A DNA stretch of 64,000 nt from Hemerocallis citrina (GCA_017893485.1 CM030359.1:28586430-28650429); one strand, 5' to 3'; positions 10,020 to 21,173 are shown, numbered from the stretch's first letter. Numbers and translations: made by a program. Notes: generated by a model not told the origin, from the sequence alone.

Positions 10020-10870
10020 TTAATCAGATAACCTAGGCCATTGTTGGAGACAACGGCCAAGGTAGTAACCAAAAAAATATGATTATTTATGAGTTGTTGC
10101 TCTTTTTGGCTTGGCCAAGACAGAGAACAACTCAAAATAATCCAAATTTTTTTATATAACTAAGGCCGTTGTTGGAGACAATGACCTTAGTTAATTTTTT
10201 TTTGGGATTATTTTTCGCTTTGCCAGAGACATAGAGCAACTCAAAAAATTCCAAATTTTTCCATATAACTTAGGTCGTTGTTGGAGACAACGGCCTTAGT
10301 TTAAAAAAATTTTGGACGCATAACCTTAGTTTGTTACTTCTTTTGGCTTTGCCAAGACAGAGAGGGACTCAAAAAAATCCAAAATTTTCATATAACTTAG
10401 GCCGTTGTTAGAGACAAAGGCCTTAGTTTTAACAAAATATTTGAATTTTTGATGAGTTGTTGCTCCTTTTGGCTTGCCCATGACAGAGAGCAATAAAAAA
10501 ACCAAAATTTTGACATATAACTTAGGCCATTGTTGAAGTCAACGACCTTAGTGTAAAAATATTTTTTTTTTACATTTTTGATGAGTTGTTGATCCTTTTA
10601 ACTTGCCCAAGACAGAGAACAACCCAAATAAATCCAATTATTTACATGTAACTTAGGCCATTGTTGGAGACAACGACCTTCGTGTAAACTTTTTTTTTGG
10701 ATTTTTTATGAGTTGTAGCTCCTTTTGGATTGACCAAAATTAGAGAACTACTCATCAAAAATCCTATTTATTAATAAAACATATTTGGCCAAAGTCAGAG
10801 AACTACTCATAAAAAATCCTATTAATTGATAAAATTTAGGTCGTTGTGGTCAACAACGGCCTCAGTTAAA
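10020..10870 (+). repeat. Tandem array, ~127-bp unit, each with a GGCCGTTGT/ACAACGGCC hairpin
   Basis: Hairpins start at 10036, 10164, 10273, 10400, 10525, 10656 and 10839, so the period is mostly 109-131 bp and the last is 183. Stem arms are ggccgttgt and acaacggcc around a 5-base loop; variants (gtcgttgt, gccattgt) occur. Between the hairpins lies a second shared block with gagttgttgctccttttggcttgcc...gacagagagcaactca, itself partly self-complementary (gagttg...caactc). Confidence 0.88.
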
Positions 10871-11137
10871 AAATAAATAAAAATATAATGAGAAGTTAAC
10901 ACATCAGCTACTGCTGCTACGCTACATTCACATAAAAACTTCTATACACAATCCCGTCAGCAACAACATCACATTAACATTTAAATCCCACCAACATCTA
11001 CAATTAACAACAAAAAAACAGCAGTAACAATTGAAAAATCAACAAAAAAAAAACAACCAAATTAAGAATCAACAAAAATAAAAAACAACAACAACAACAA
11101 TAGGTTCTATCAATTACAATCAACAATAACAAAATAT
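10871..11137. other. Unassigned A-rich stretch
   Basis: Low-complexity sequence rich in aac/caa triplets (11040-11110). No ORF or RNA structure stands out. It would be the 3' flank of the minus-strand PMD pseudogene. Confidence 0.6.
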
Positions 11138-11419
11138 TTAACGAGGGAAAGAACTGTTTCGAGAAACACTCAAGCACCGGGCGTGTAAGTTTGTGGTGCT
11201 CGCCTTTTCCTTCATATTTGTGGTACCCCTAATAGCGTGTAACTCAAAGTTATATATGTCTTCTCTAAGTTCGGGTACAACTTGTTGAAGACCGAATTGC
11301 CAAAGGACTCTGTTCGGCCGCGGATGCTCCACTGTACCAAAGTTGATGAGTGGAGCAGTCGTCATCCACAACTGCGACCCGGTCGTCCACATCGGTGGTA
11401 GTTGTAATCCCCATTTCCG
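11138..11419 (-). pseudogene. PMD gene, C-terminal exon
   Basis: Minus-strand frame with LPPMWTTGSQLW and TAPLINFGTVEHPRPNRVLWQFG, the conserved C-terminal block of plant mobile domain proteins (pattern PLI-F-IVEWH-PDRVLRQFG). An AG at 11421-11420 could be the acceptor, opening the exon at 11419 in frame. The frame continues to 11138 with a non-conserved tail. PMD proteins (MAIN-like, PF10536) occur as host genes and as cargo of MULE and gypsy elements; which applies here is unclear. The acceptor phase does not match the candidate donor of the preceding exon (14413), so an exon may be missing or the frame is broken. Confidence 0.78.
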
Positions 11420-14412
11420 CTAATAAGTATTTTCCGTGAATTTTCTATAAATTGATTTTTGTAAATTTATTTTGTGCTAAATTCTTTTCAAATATTTTAT
11501 TTAAGTGTTTTCTAATCGAAAATTTTAAATATTTCGAATAATGGTGTATTTTGATCTTATTTTCTATATTTTATTGACCGACTATTTATATTTGAGCCTA
11601 AAATCTAATATATTATTATTATTGGATTATTTTAATAAAATTGTTAAACCTGAATATTATTTTATTGTATGATTTTATTATTTTTATAATTATAATAATT
11701 AATTCTTGATTATTTATTTAAGGTTCATTTATCGAATTATCTTATTTTCGTACTTGATCTAATTTTCTTGACGAATTCCAATTTACTTTCAAGCCAATTT
11801 ATATTCTTTTCATTTATATTATTTATTTATCTGTTTGGATTTACATTTTGTTCATGAAATTCTTTATTCTTCTTGTTGGGCTATTTTTTTTTCTTGTCGA
11901 TCCTATTTATTTATTGTAGGTATTTTATTTGAACCCTATTGATTTAGATCTATCCTTTATCGAACCCTAAAACCCTACTCCAGTTTGTTCTCAACCCAAA
12001 CTCGCTATTATTGGATCCTAACCCATTAACCCAATAATCTATTTGTATTCCAGAAATACAACCCTAATTCAAACCCTAAAAACACAAATTGCAAAATTAT
12101 AGCCGCACAATCTCTCACCTCTATCCTCTTTCTCTTTCCTCTCTGTTTCTCTCTCTCCGTCAATTTCCCGCCTAAGCTCCTTCACCCATCTTCCCCATCA
12201 CTCCCGACCACCTCTCCGGTGACCCCTAGAACACCACCTCCTTCTGTCAACGCCAGCAGCCCCCAATCAAAACCCCCGTCGCGCTACCCCCTTCCAGTCG
12301 AAGCTCCGCACTCACCTCCGTTCGCACCGCCCAGATTCGACGAACCCCGTCGAACCTCGAGCCGCCCTTCCTGCATCGATCCCTATTGACCCAGATCCCG
12401 TCGACGCCACACCCCGCCTCGCCGCCGTCGCCAGACCACCGCCGTCCTTCATTCACGCCCCTTGTCCAGTAGTGTCGAGCCAACGACGCCACCGACCAGA
12501 GTCTCTCTCTGTTGCTGCTAGTGTCGCTGTTCTTTCTCTATTGTTGCTATTGATTGCTTGGTTTTTGTGCACGTGATTTACACATATTATATTGTGTGTT
12601 CGTGGGTTCGTGTTGTTGCGGATTTGAGTTCGTTGCTTCAGGATCCTTATCCCGTTATTCTTGGTATTCGTTTTCAATGTTTATAAGGCAATTCACCATC
12701 CTCTTGAATTGTTAATTGTATCAAATTTAAGTTTTGTTGAAACTCTTGCAAGTAGATCTCTTGTTTATCGTATTATACTTTGTTCATCTCTTCGTTGGGT
12801 CTATTGAGGGTTTACACGAGCTAACCCCAATATTCTTAACATCGTGTCACTTTTGACTCTAAATATTGGATCTTTCATGCATTCATGTAGAATTGATAAT
12901 AGGGTTAACTGTATAATCATGACACAAATAAATTATTGTAGAAATAATTGTTAGGTTGTATGTTTGGTTGATTGATTGTTGTTGATTGATGATAAATTGA
13001 TGTATGAGTGTCATCTAATTTTATTCATCTTGTTTTTGCACCCATCATACTGGTTATATAGTTTATCGACTAATAGAATCGATACCCATCATATTGAATT
13101 AATTTATTTTCAAGAAAACTATACGAAACCTATATATTGCTTGCGGACCTGTATCTTGACTACTATTTTTGAACCAGTAAATGATCTTAAAATTAATTAC
13201 TTTTTGAATAAGAGTTGTAGCCTTATCTTTCTACTTTCCAGAACATCTTGAATTTCTGAATTCCGAGTTTCGTAGCAAAAGTTATGCCCATTTTACTACA
13301 GCTGTGTTTTTATTTCCAGAATTATACTTTTCAAATTTTCTTGAATTAATTATTCCTATATCATTGTATTGCATGAATTAAAGTGTGTATGTTGTATTGC
13401 ATGATCCCAGTGGCTCATTGTCATCATTCTAATTGTCCTATTCAAGTTATCGTCCTATTGTTCTCCTATTAATACTATTGTTTGTCTCATGTCTCAAATT
13501 GCATATTGTCTTGTTGCATTAATAAAATAATTTAATAAGCCGGGGTTTAAGGGATTGACTTTAGTAGTGAACAATATAAGACTGAACTCGGAGGAGGGGC
13601 CCGTGTTTCCCTATTTATCGATCTATTGGTTTATTGATCTATCGGTCTATCGGTTATCGATTAATTGTAGATTATTGACTACAGTATCTTGATTGATTCG
13701 GTCATCGGTCATTATTGAATATCGTTGCCAGTACATGAACTATAGAGCCCACCACTAAGTCTAAACGTAACTTGTTTGTATGTACCAATCATGTGGTAAA
13801 TGGATGGGACGCATGAAGTGCTACATTAGTTAGGATTAAAATGATTGATAGACTTAAGAGTTGCATCACATCGACATTGCATATTATTCATCATTGTTCC
13901 TATTGATATCGAATATTATTGTTATTGATCATTGATTATTGTTACCAAATTTTGAATCAGTATTTATAGCCATTGCATCGATTACCGTGATATTGATTAT
14001 CATGCTATGTTATTGATTCCTATTGATCCATTGGAATCATTGTTATACCGTTATTCCATTGTTCCCTGCTTTCTCAACTTACTGTCCATGACTTGCTCTA
14101 AGGACAATTTTTCTCATCTTTTTAGATGAAGTGTTTATAGACGTTGATGGAGAATGTCCATGACTTGCTCTAAGGACAATTTTTCTCATCTTTTTAGATG
14201 AAGTGTTTATAGACGTTGATGGAGAATTGCCTGATGGATTGGGAGAACAACATTGGTGAAAGAATTGATTGCATCGCCGCTTAATAAATTATTTTTTTTG
14301 TCATGGAGATTTAATTATTGAACTATTGCCATTTCATTGTATTGTGTGATTTTGATCCAAATATTGCTATTTATTTCCAGACCTTTTGAGTTATCTTTAT
14401 AACTCCGTTTAC
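11420..14412. other. Intervening 3-kb sequence inside PMD gene: intron or decayed insertion
   Basis: AT-rich at both sides, with a C/T-rich and GC-rich section (12100-12500: cctctttctctttcctctc then many ccg) that resembles a promoter/5' leader on the plus strand or part of an old LTR. Short ORFs at 12247-12677 (minus) and 12976-13251 (plus) have no recognisable domain. A 72-bp perfect tandem duplication lies at 14083-14226. No LTR ends or TSD were found. Confidence 0.55.
14083..14226 (+). repeat. 72-bp tandem duplication
   Basis: 14083-14154 is repeated without visible change at 14155-14226 (tgtccatgacttgctctaag... to ...gacgttgatggagaa). Identity implies a recent event compared with the decayed surroundings. 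Confidence 0.93.
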
Positions 14413-14824
14413 CTGGCCAATATACACTGAAAGGTGCTAACATATCCACATTTGGTGCTTCGGACATCCAAGAGTTCGCCGATCTCGTAATTTGGGGACG
14501 ACCCAAGTGTAGACGCTCCCATGACCAAATATGTAACAATACCATCGGACCAGTTATCTCGTTTCCATCTAGCGCCACCGAACACAACGTCCTGTACAAC
14601 GTTGCTAACGCACAATGTTTCCAGCTGTACCAGCCAGCTAGGCCTAGGTCGACGAGCAATCGTGGATACATAAGCAGTACAATATCTCCGGATGAGTTAG
14701 ACAAGAGAACCCCTCCAAGCACTGTTAGAATGTATGCTCTGGTGTAGCACTGCACTTCGTGGTCGGTCGATTGCTCAGTCAACCTCTCTTGAAAATACTC
14801 CTTCAATCAAGATAGTCAGATTGA
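14413..14824 (-). pseudogene. PMD gene, central block
   Basis: Minus strand, same frame as the upstream exon. It carries YTRAYILTVLGGVLLSNSSG, MYPRLLVDL, YSWKHCALATLYRTLC and MVLLHIWSWERLHLGRP, which line up with PMD motifs (YARAYIL-L-GG, YSWGSA-LA-LYR-L, LLQ-WAWERF). A GT at the minus-strand equivalent of 14412-14411 after TATTGGCCAG is a plausible donor. At the start of this block (14825-14807) three in-frame stops occur within 19 bases; each lies one C-to-T or G-to-A transition from a sense codon that would fit the family. Confidence 0.85.
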
Positions 14825-15421
14825 TTATCCAACAAAAATAAGGATATCGCCCTCGTCCTCCTCATTAAACTCTGTACCGAGGATTTCATTGCACAGCTCT
14901 CTCTTATCAAAATTTATATTACCCGTCATGGCGATCCCATCTATTGGAAGACTGGAGATCATCTCTATATCTTGTAGCATCTCCGTCATCTCTCCGACTG
15001 GTAAATGGAAGGTGTGCGTCTCTGGCCTCCATCTCTCGATCAGTGCTGCAAGGAGTTTCACCTGACCCATCATACTGGTTCCGTAGAAACCGGTCTGGAC
15101 TAGGTACTCGACGGTACGTGGATGCACGGTCATAGTCTCGTGAGTGCAGAAATTACACCTCCGCATCGTCCCACTCCACACTGCCTCAGAACTGTGGCGG
15201 TCTTGCAAAGTGAACACATCTTTATAAAATGGTCCTGGACCACTTTCTGCTGCCGAAGAGGATGCACCAACCTACAATCAACAACAATAAATTATTATTA
15301 GTGCAGTAACAATACCACTATATACGAAATTCATAATGAAAATTAATAGTTCTCTTACTTCTGTGGAATGTTCGCCCCGATCACTAACAAATGGCCTTCT
15401 AGTTCCCCTCCTTCTAACCAT
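14825..15421 (-). pseudogene. PMD gene, exons 1 and 2 (N-terminal block)
   Basis: Exon 1, minus strand 15421-15359: ATG, 21 codons starting MVRRRGTRRPF, phase 0, donor GTAAGA. Exon 2, 15271-14825: acceptor TTGTAG, then a frame with VEYLVQTGFYG, LIERWRPETHTFHLPVGEMTEMLQDI and LPIDGIAMTG, the PMD N-terminal hallmark (WRPETHTFH-P-GE-T-TLQDV--L-GLPIDG). The clean exon 1/exon 2 splice argues that this was a real gene. It ends in a TAA at 14827-14825, the first of three clustered stops. Its promoter side (15490-16420) is occupied by the triplicated hairpins. Confidence 0.85.
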
Positions 15422-15489
15422 TTCTCTGTAAGAAAGTTTGCATATATAAACAAATTTGTTAACAAAAAATTGGCATATATATAGATATG

Positions 15490-16420
15490 AAACAAAATAC
15501 GTGAGAAAATCGCACATATGACTTTCAAAAAATACCGAACTTTGTATTTGAGTCTAAATTACCGCACACAAGCCAACGCAACATGTAGAAGTGAGTTTGG
15601 ACTCACGGTCTTCAAGATACGTCCGTGTATCGCTTTCTTTCTTGAAAAAAGAGTGGAATGCAATCCACAGATGGATATAGCAAACCGTGGGTAAGAAATC
15701 GCAACTACAAGTTGTGTTGGCTTGTGAGTGGCGAAAATGACCTACACGCAAAATTTCGGAACTTTTCATTCAGTTCTCTATTGAAAACTCGCTAAATCCA
15801 TAACAAAATACGTGAGAAAACTACACAAACGACCTCCAAAAAATACAAAACTTTACGATTGGGTCGGGCTATCCGCACACAAGCCAACACAACTTATAAA
15901 AGCGAGTTCCGACGCACGGTTTGAAAGATACGGCCGTGTATCGCTTTCACTCTTGAAAAAAGAGCGGAAAGCGATACATTGACGTATATCGCAAACCGTG
16001 GGTCGGAACTCGTAACTACAAGTTGCATTGGGTTGTGAATGTTTAACCCGACCTACTTGCACAGTTTCGTATTTTTTGGACTTCGTTGAGAGATTTTCTA
16101 GTGAGACCGTACTAAAAAAGTTCCGAGGTATATAGAAGTTTTTTCATATACGCAACAAAACAACACAAACGAGATGCAAAAAATCCAAAATTTGGTCGTT
16201 AGGCACACCAAACACAGGCCAACACAATTTGCAGAGGTGAGTTCCGACTCTTGGTTTGTAATATAAGACAGTATATCGCTTTATATCCATTTTATTGAAT
16301 AAAAGTGATAAACGGACATATCTTGCAAACCGTAAGACAGAAATCCCCTCTACAAGTTGTGTTGCCTTTTGCGTGGTGAGTCCGACCTACTTGTAAAATT
16401 TGAGAATTTTTAGATCTCGT
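15490..16420. repeat. Three tandem ~300-bp units, each forming a long imperfect hairpin
   Basis: Units run about 15492-15802, 15803-16107 and 16152-16420. Each contains nested arms: cacacaagccaac...gttggcttgtg outside, a (c)gagttccga/tcggaactcg pair, and gtatcgcttt...aaagcgatac around a short loop (ctcttgaaaaaagag in unit 2). Hairpins span about 15565-15728, 15860-16052 and 16190-16385. Unit 2 is the best paired. On the minus strand the first two units contain similar 69-71-codon frames (15554-15769, 15853-16062). The array lies directly upstream of the PMD start. Confidence 0.87.
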
Positions 16421-16631
16421 TTGTTTGCTTTTCCTATATTCTACAACTACAACTAACACTAATCTACAAAAATGTCAACAAAATATATACAACACACATG
16501 ATACAAAAATTGTAGACTCTCTAAATTGTAGACTACTACGTATAATACAAAAAAACCAACTAAAAAATTGAAAATGCAATAAATTAATATAGTTCATTAT
16601 ACCAAATTGTGAAAAAGTGAATATCTAGTCC

Positions 16632-16634
<3 letters not shown>

Positions 16635-16679
<45 letters not shown>
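16635..16679 (+). repeat. (GA)n microsatellite
   Basis: About 22 GA units after ccagagaaa. A second (GA)n tract lies at 16890-16927. Both sit between the hairpin array and 17000, a region with gene-promoter-like words (ctagggtttcg). Confidence 0.95.
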
Positions 16680-16681
<2 letters not shown>

Positions 16682-16885
16682 GTCGAAGATGTGAGGATCC
16701 GCTGCTGTAGACGAACAAGTTGTAGAGTCTAGGGTTTCGAAGAATTTGTGCTAGGGTTCATGTGATTTGAGATTTTGGATTAGGTTAGGGTTTGGGGTAT
16801 TCGGGAGAGGGAGAGAGAGATAGAGAGGCTTCGAGAAGAGGAGGTTGGAGTAGAGCTAGGGCTTAGGAAATGGGTTTCGAGAGCT

Positions 16886-16889
<4 letters not shown>

Positions 16890-16927
<38 letters not shown>
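16890..16927 (+). repeat. (GA)n microsatellite
   Basis: Uninterrupted GA run following gagagctccaga. Confidence 0.95.
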
Positions 16928-16929
<2 letters not shown>

Positions 16930-16964
16930 CGCATTACAAGTGAGAAAGATGAAGATCTAAGTAT

Positions 16965-17225
16965 GTACAAGTGTTTGGAAAAACACTTGTAAATACCTAG
17001 GCCGTTGTTGGTTGAATTTTTTTTTAAAAAAAACAACCTAGGCCTAAGAGTTTTTTTCGACAAAAAAAGTGCACGCCAAATAACGATAAGTCTGAAGCAT
17101 TTTTGGCATGAACTACCCAAAATACCTATCTGCTATTAATAGCAGATCCGCTCACGATTTGAGCGGCAGCGATCTGAGTCGTTGATCATGATCAACAACG
17201 GTCCAACGGCTCAGATCGCTGTTTT
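16965..17225. repeat. Series of short palindromes
   Basis: aagtgttt/aaacactt near 16969-16989; cctaggccgttgttgg facing caacctaggcc (16997-17043), using the same ggccgttgtt word as the array at 10020-10870; tctgctattaatagcaga (about 17129-17146); gctcacgatttgagc (17150-17164); cagcgatctgag...ctcagatcgctg (17168-17221) with an inner cgttgatc/gatcaacg. Confidence 0.78.
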
Positions 17226-17266
17226 CCAACCCGTTGAAAACTAGACTCGTTTTCAATAGAGCATTT

Positions 17267-17270
<4 letters not shown>

Positions 17271-17354
<84 letters not shown>
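17271..17354 (+). repeat. (TA)n followed by (AAT)n microsatellites
   Basis: (TA) to about 17300, then about 18 AAT units to 17354. The apparent poly-Ile/poly-Leu minus-strand frames here are artefacts. Confidence 0.95.
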
Positions 17355-17355
<1 letters not shown>

Positions 17356-17940
17356 TGGCTAAAAATAGGATTAAATCGGGACCGTTCACATCGGAGACGA
17401 ATCTTAAAGCTCAGGGGTAAAACGGTAATTTCACATACCGACGGGTCTGAAATGAAAACTGGGTCTTTATTCAAAGCCTAATAACCCATAAACGGATCCA
17501 CATCAACTGGGTACGGGTTCCAACCCGCTGCACACCCGGTCCAGTGAGATGAAATCAAGGTCCCTGATTAAGTCTTAATCAATGGCCCTGATTCACATCT
17601 ATCTTTTCACTGGGAATTAGGGATTACATTCCTTATCTATACACAGGAATTACATGCCTAATCTGATCCCTGAGACGCCTATAAATACCCCCCATCCATC
17701 TCTATTAAGAGGTAATCAGTATTTTGCCAATTTACGCTCTTTCTTAATCATCCCTGATTACTGACTTGAGCGTCGGAGGGTGCGTCGCCGGGATCAACCC
17801 CGGTGTCTCGCACTTTTTGCAGGTAAACGGCGGGAGTCAACGGTCAAACTCCGGCGGAACAGGTTAGAGGTATGCTATTCATGTTTTCCTAAGAATCCAC
17901 AAATACTGTCTGTTTACCCCCACACCAGATTTAGCGGTAA

Positions 17941-17941
<1 letters not shown>
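17355..17941 (+). repeat. Tat/Ogre-type LTR remnant (solo or truncated)
   Basis: Shares with the LTR at 39508-40132 the block gacttgagcgtcggagggt, then a cgccggg..accccgg hairpin, a gcag step, and the closing ctgtttactcccac/cacacc...taaca. TATA box at 17678-17688 (cctataaatac). No PBS follows; the (AAT)n tract starts at the end. Confidence 0.75.
17678..17688 (+). promoter_or_regulatory. TATA box of Tat-type LTR remnant
   Basis: cctataaatacccccc, followed by ttatta and CT-rich sequence; equivalent to the TATA at 39800 in the related LTR. Confidence 0.6.
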
Positions 17942-18110
<169 letters not shown>

Positions 18111-18440
18111 AATGGTTATATATATAATTATAATATATTATTATTATTACATATATATTATTATAATTATTATATATTATTACATATATTTATATTATTA
18201 AATATGATATTATAATAAATTGTTTTATATTATTATATATTAGTATGTATCAATATGTAGGTATGTATATGTATACATCATGTATGTATCAGAATATATA
18301 TATTGTATATACATACAACCAAACCCATACATACATTATATATAATAGTATACAATATAGAGTATTTATGTATATACATATATAAATAATTACGGATTAT
18401 ATATATACATACATAATGTATACATTTTACCAAATGCCTT
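18111..18440. other. AT-rich low-complexity stretch
   Basis: Runs of tatata/attatt and repeated tatgtatatacat words. No gene or element ends recognised. Confidence 0.8.
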
Positions 18441-18599
18441 TTATACTGTAATTTTGAAAAAAACTATTTTATGAAAACAGTTTACCAAACAATACTATGT
18501 TTTTGAAAATCAGAAAAAACAACTTAATAATTTTTTTTTCCAAAAACTATGTTCAAAATGAATTTTCAAAACAATGAACCAAACATAGCCTAAGACTCT

Positions 18600-18800
18600 C
18601 AATGGGGCGGGAAAGTCCTGCAGGGACACCTTTATGTCCGTAACAACTTTTGGTGAGGTACGGGGGTGGAAACGGGCCACAGGAACCGGCATAGTCTGAG
18701 GTCGAAAAACGGCCCACTGGGATCGAGCGGAGCAAACTATTTCAAGACCAGGGGGTGGAAACGGGCCGCAGGGGCCGGCTTTGTCCGGAGGTAGAAAAAG
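18600..18800 (+). repeat. Imperfect direct repeat of ~110 bp
   Basis: Two copies of gggggtggaaacgggcc(a/g)caggg.ccggc...gtc.gaggt.gaaaaa.gccca, starting near 18661 and 18749. GC-rich island among AT-rich sequence, just left of the copia insertion; origin unknown. Confidence 0.75.
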
Positions 18801-18936
18801 CCCATAGGGTTCCGGCATAATGGTATAATAAGGTGAACATTTTTTCGACTGTAGAGGCAGAATTGGATCGAACAACTGCAACCTCACCAGTCACTAGATG
18901 AATGTCATAAACAGGAAAGAGTACAAGAGTAGGATG

Positions 18937-19637
18937 TGTTGGGTTTATGTATTGCATACTATATTGGATAAGAAGATGATGAGACAATGGAGGAATCGAG
19001 ATGATCAGAGACGGAGTGGAAGCAAGGGAAACAGTTAGCAGCAGAAGCAGCAGGTGGAGTTGCGGTCGACCGCCTTACTATGCAGAAGTTCCTGAAAGGG
19101 GGATGGTCGACCGACCTTCTGGTGCGGTCGACCGAACATGGTGATGATGCATTATTTAGGTCGGGTATTGGTGATTCGTGAGAAGCCCAACTTGCTCTTC
19201 AAGTCAGATCTGACGGCTCTTATCCTAGGGTTATCTCTTCAAAAATATCCAATGGTTATTGTATCAAGATATCCAACTAGGGTTTCTCTAAATATCTATA
19301 TATTGTTGTTATTGGCTTCTATTGAGAGCCAAAAAGAGAGAGAGTACTTCATTGAAAGAGAGACTGAGTGATTCTCTAATTGTAAACAACTAGTTATTGC
19401 TGGTAAGGATTGAGAGAGGGTCGTAGTGAGAATTATAATATTCTTGAATCTTCTCTAGTTGAATAACATCTTGGGTTTCTTCTTCCCCGGATTAAGGCGA
19501 AAGCCCCAACTGGGAAAAACTTGTGTGTGCTTTGGTGTGTTTGGTATGATCTCATATGTGCTTGGTGGTTTGTATTGATTGCATCAAATAACTCAACCAG
19601 ATCCTCAGTCAGGGTTTTCTCAGTAGAATTCCTAAAA
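18937..19637 (+). repeat. 5' LTR of copia element
   Basis: 701 bp, TG...(C)A ends. Carries three cggtcgacc-type palindromes at 19066-19137. The end has drifted (cctaaaa where the 3' LTR has cctaaca). Confidence 0.9.
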
Positions 19638-19639
19638 AT

Positions 19640-19651
19640 TGGTATCAGAGC
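19640..19651 (+). promoter_or_regulatory. PBS, initiator tRNA-Met type
   Basis: TGGTATCAGAGC two bases after the 5' LTR; same primer class as the Tekay element at 94. Confidence 0.92.
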
Positions 19652-19685
19652 TTCGAGTTCAAGGGTTTGTTCGAGTTCCTTGGAG

Positions 19686-20804
19686 ATGATGGCAAATCAG
19701 ATCATGAAGATCAAGCGATTCAAAGGTAAGATTAACTTTGATCTCTTGAAGGTGGACATGCATGAAGCATAGGTTCAACAGGACTTGGATCTAGTCCTAG
19801 AAAGAGATAAAGGGAGACCAATCGGCAAAAAACAGGAGAATTAGGAGGAGATCTATTCAGAAACCTTGGTTTTAATCCGTATATATTCGATGAGTGAATT
19901 CAGGTGTAGGAGAAGCGCGACGAGTCTTTGGGTAAGATTCAGAGCTGATTACTCGGGATCGTCATTACAGGGTCAGATGCATTAGAAAGGAACGTTGTGG
20001 GATTTATCAATGAAGGAAAGTACCTATCTTCTAGATCATGTAGTGGAGTTCAATATAGAGTTATCTAAACTGAGGGCGTTCAACACAGATTATCTAAAGG
20101 TTTCCAACTCGATATATTCACTACCAGATCCATCCAACATGATAACTATGGTAGATGAGAAATCTACCAAGGAGAAGTTTTTCATAGCAGGTATGATCGA
20201 GGAGTTGGAGGAGAATACACTTAGGAAGGAGAGTCAGAAATCGGCATCAACTTCTGTGAGTTGCTTGAAGGTAGATTGTACTTCGATTGGAAGGAAAAGT
20301 GTTTGTAGGAGTAAGGTCTGTGATCACCAGTGCAAAGAGATTGAGCATTACATGAGAGACTGTTGCAAGCAGTTGAGCCAGAGAGGTGCCAAATCCAGTG
20401 CCGTTGAATCAGGTGATGGATTAAACTGTGCTTTTGTTTCAAGTTTCTTAGATGTGAATTCCAGTTGTTCTTTTGATTCGGTTAGTTCTTCTCAAGTTTG
20501 CTTTGAGAGAGAGATGATTTCTACTTACAAATTTGTATCATGTTGTTATGTGAGAACGAAGGTTGATAAGATTTGTGAAGTAATGATTTTCACTTACAAG
20601 TATGCCTCATGTCGTTGTGTGAGAACGAAGATTGACAAGACTTGTGAAGTAAGGGGTGAGAAAACAAATGAGTCGAAGATGACATACGGAAAGGGATACA
20701 CACTAGAGGAGGGCATGTATATCCCTTTGATGAAGCAGAGCCTTCTGTCCATGAGAACTCTAGAAGCACGAGACTACAGGTACACAGATCCAGGTGGAGT
20801 TTGA
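19686..20804 (+). pseudogene. gag: Copia gag with degenerate zinc knuckle and pre-integrase tail
   Basis: From ATG 19686 the frame gives IMKIKRFKGKINFDLLKVDM, the copia gag N-terminus (usually F-G-NF--WK--M), and is stopped by TAG at 19770; VQQDLDLVLE follows in frame. A second open frame, 19995-20804, has gag middle homology (LLDHVVEFNIELSKL), a knuckle with abnormal spacing (CDHQCKEIEHYMRDC, CX3C rather than CX2C), two copies of a ~25-residue segment around SCxYVRTKxDKxCEV, and a GAG-pre-integrase-like end (MYIPLMKQSLLSMRTLEARDY). Protease and catalytic pol domains are absent. Confidence 0.75.
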
Positions 20805-20828
20805 TCAGTTTGGAAAAGTTATCGTAAG

Positions 20829-21173
20829 GTGATGAAGGGTAAGAGGGGGATTGAGCAGGGTCAGCACAACCTCTACCTGCTTTGGAGGAATAGAAAAGCT
20901 TGTACAAGTGTTTCGAAGCCCATTGTTCCTAAAGCACCATCTAGAATGCCGTCACTAGAATTATCCGAGCGAGACTGCGATGTTCGAATATCGTCAAAAG
21001 GTGGAAAGTGCCTTGAGGTAGGTGTAGTTCGTGTGGAAGAGGGCACCTCCATGATTACATCTACAGGGTGTGCCCTTGAAGGGGGCATACAGCTGGAGAC
21101 AAATATGGAGATAGATTCAACAAGCAGAGGAAGCCATCGAAACAAATTATTTGCAAGAAGAGAAGGAAAATAG
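20829..21173 (+). pseudogene. Residual copia pre-integrase/unknown frame
   Basis: Starts MMKGKRGIEQGQHNLYLL, resembling the K-G-R-G-LY-L motif just before copia integrase, then loses homology. Runs almost to the purine tract, showing that the RT-RNase H-integrase block has been deleted. Confidence 0.55.

Noticed and set aside
11403..11412. TGTAATCCCC as a new LTR start
   Set aside because: On the minus strand the same bases encode part of the PMD exon just before LPPMW, and no matching right end or TSD was found.
12247..12500. GC-rich segment as a host gene first exon
   Set aside because: Only short frames without domain and no downstream coding; could equally be an LTR leader.
17192..17474. 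Leu- and Ile-rich minus-strand frames
   Set aside because: They are translations of the (AAT)n and (TA)n microsatellites.
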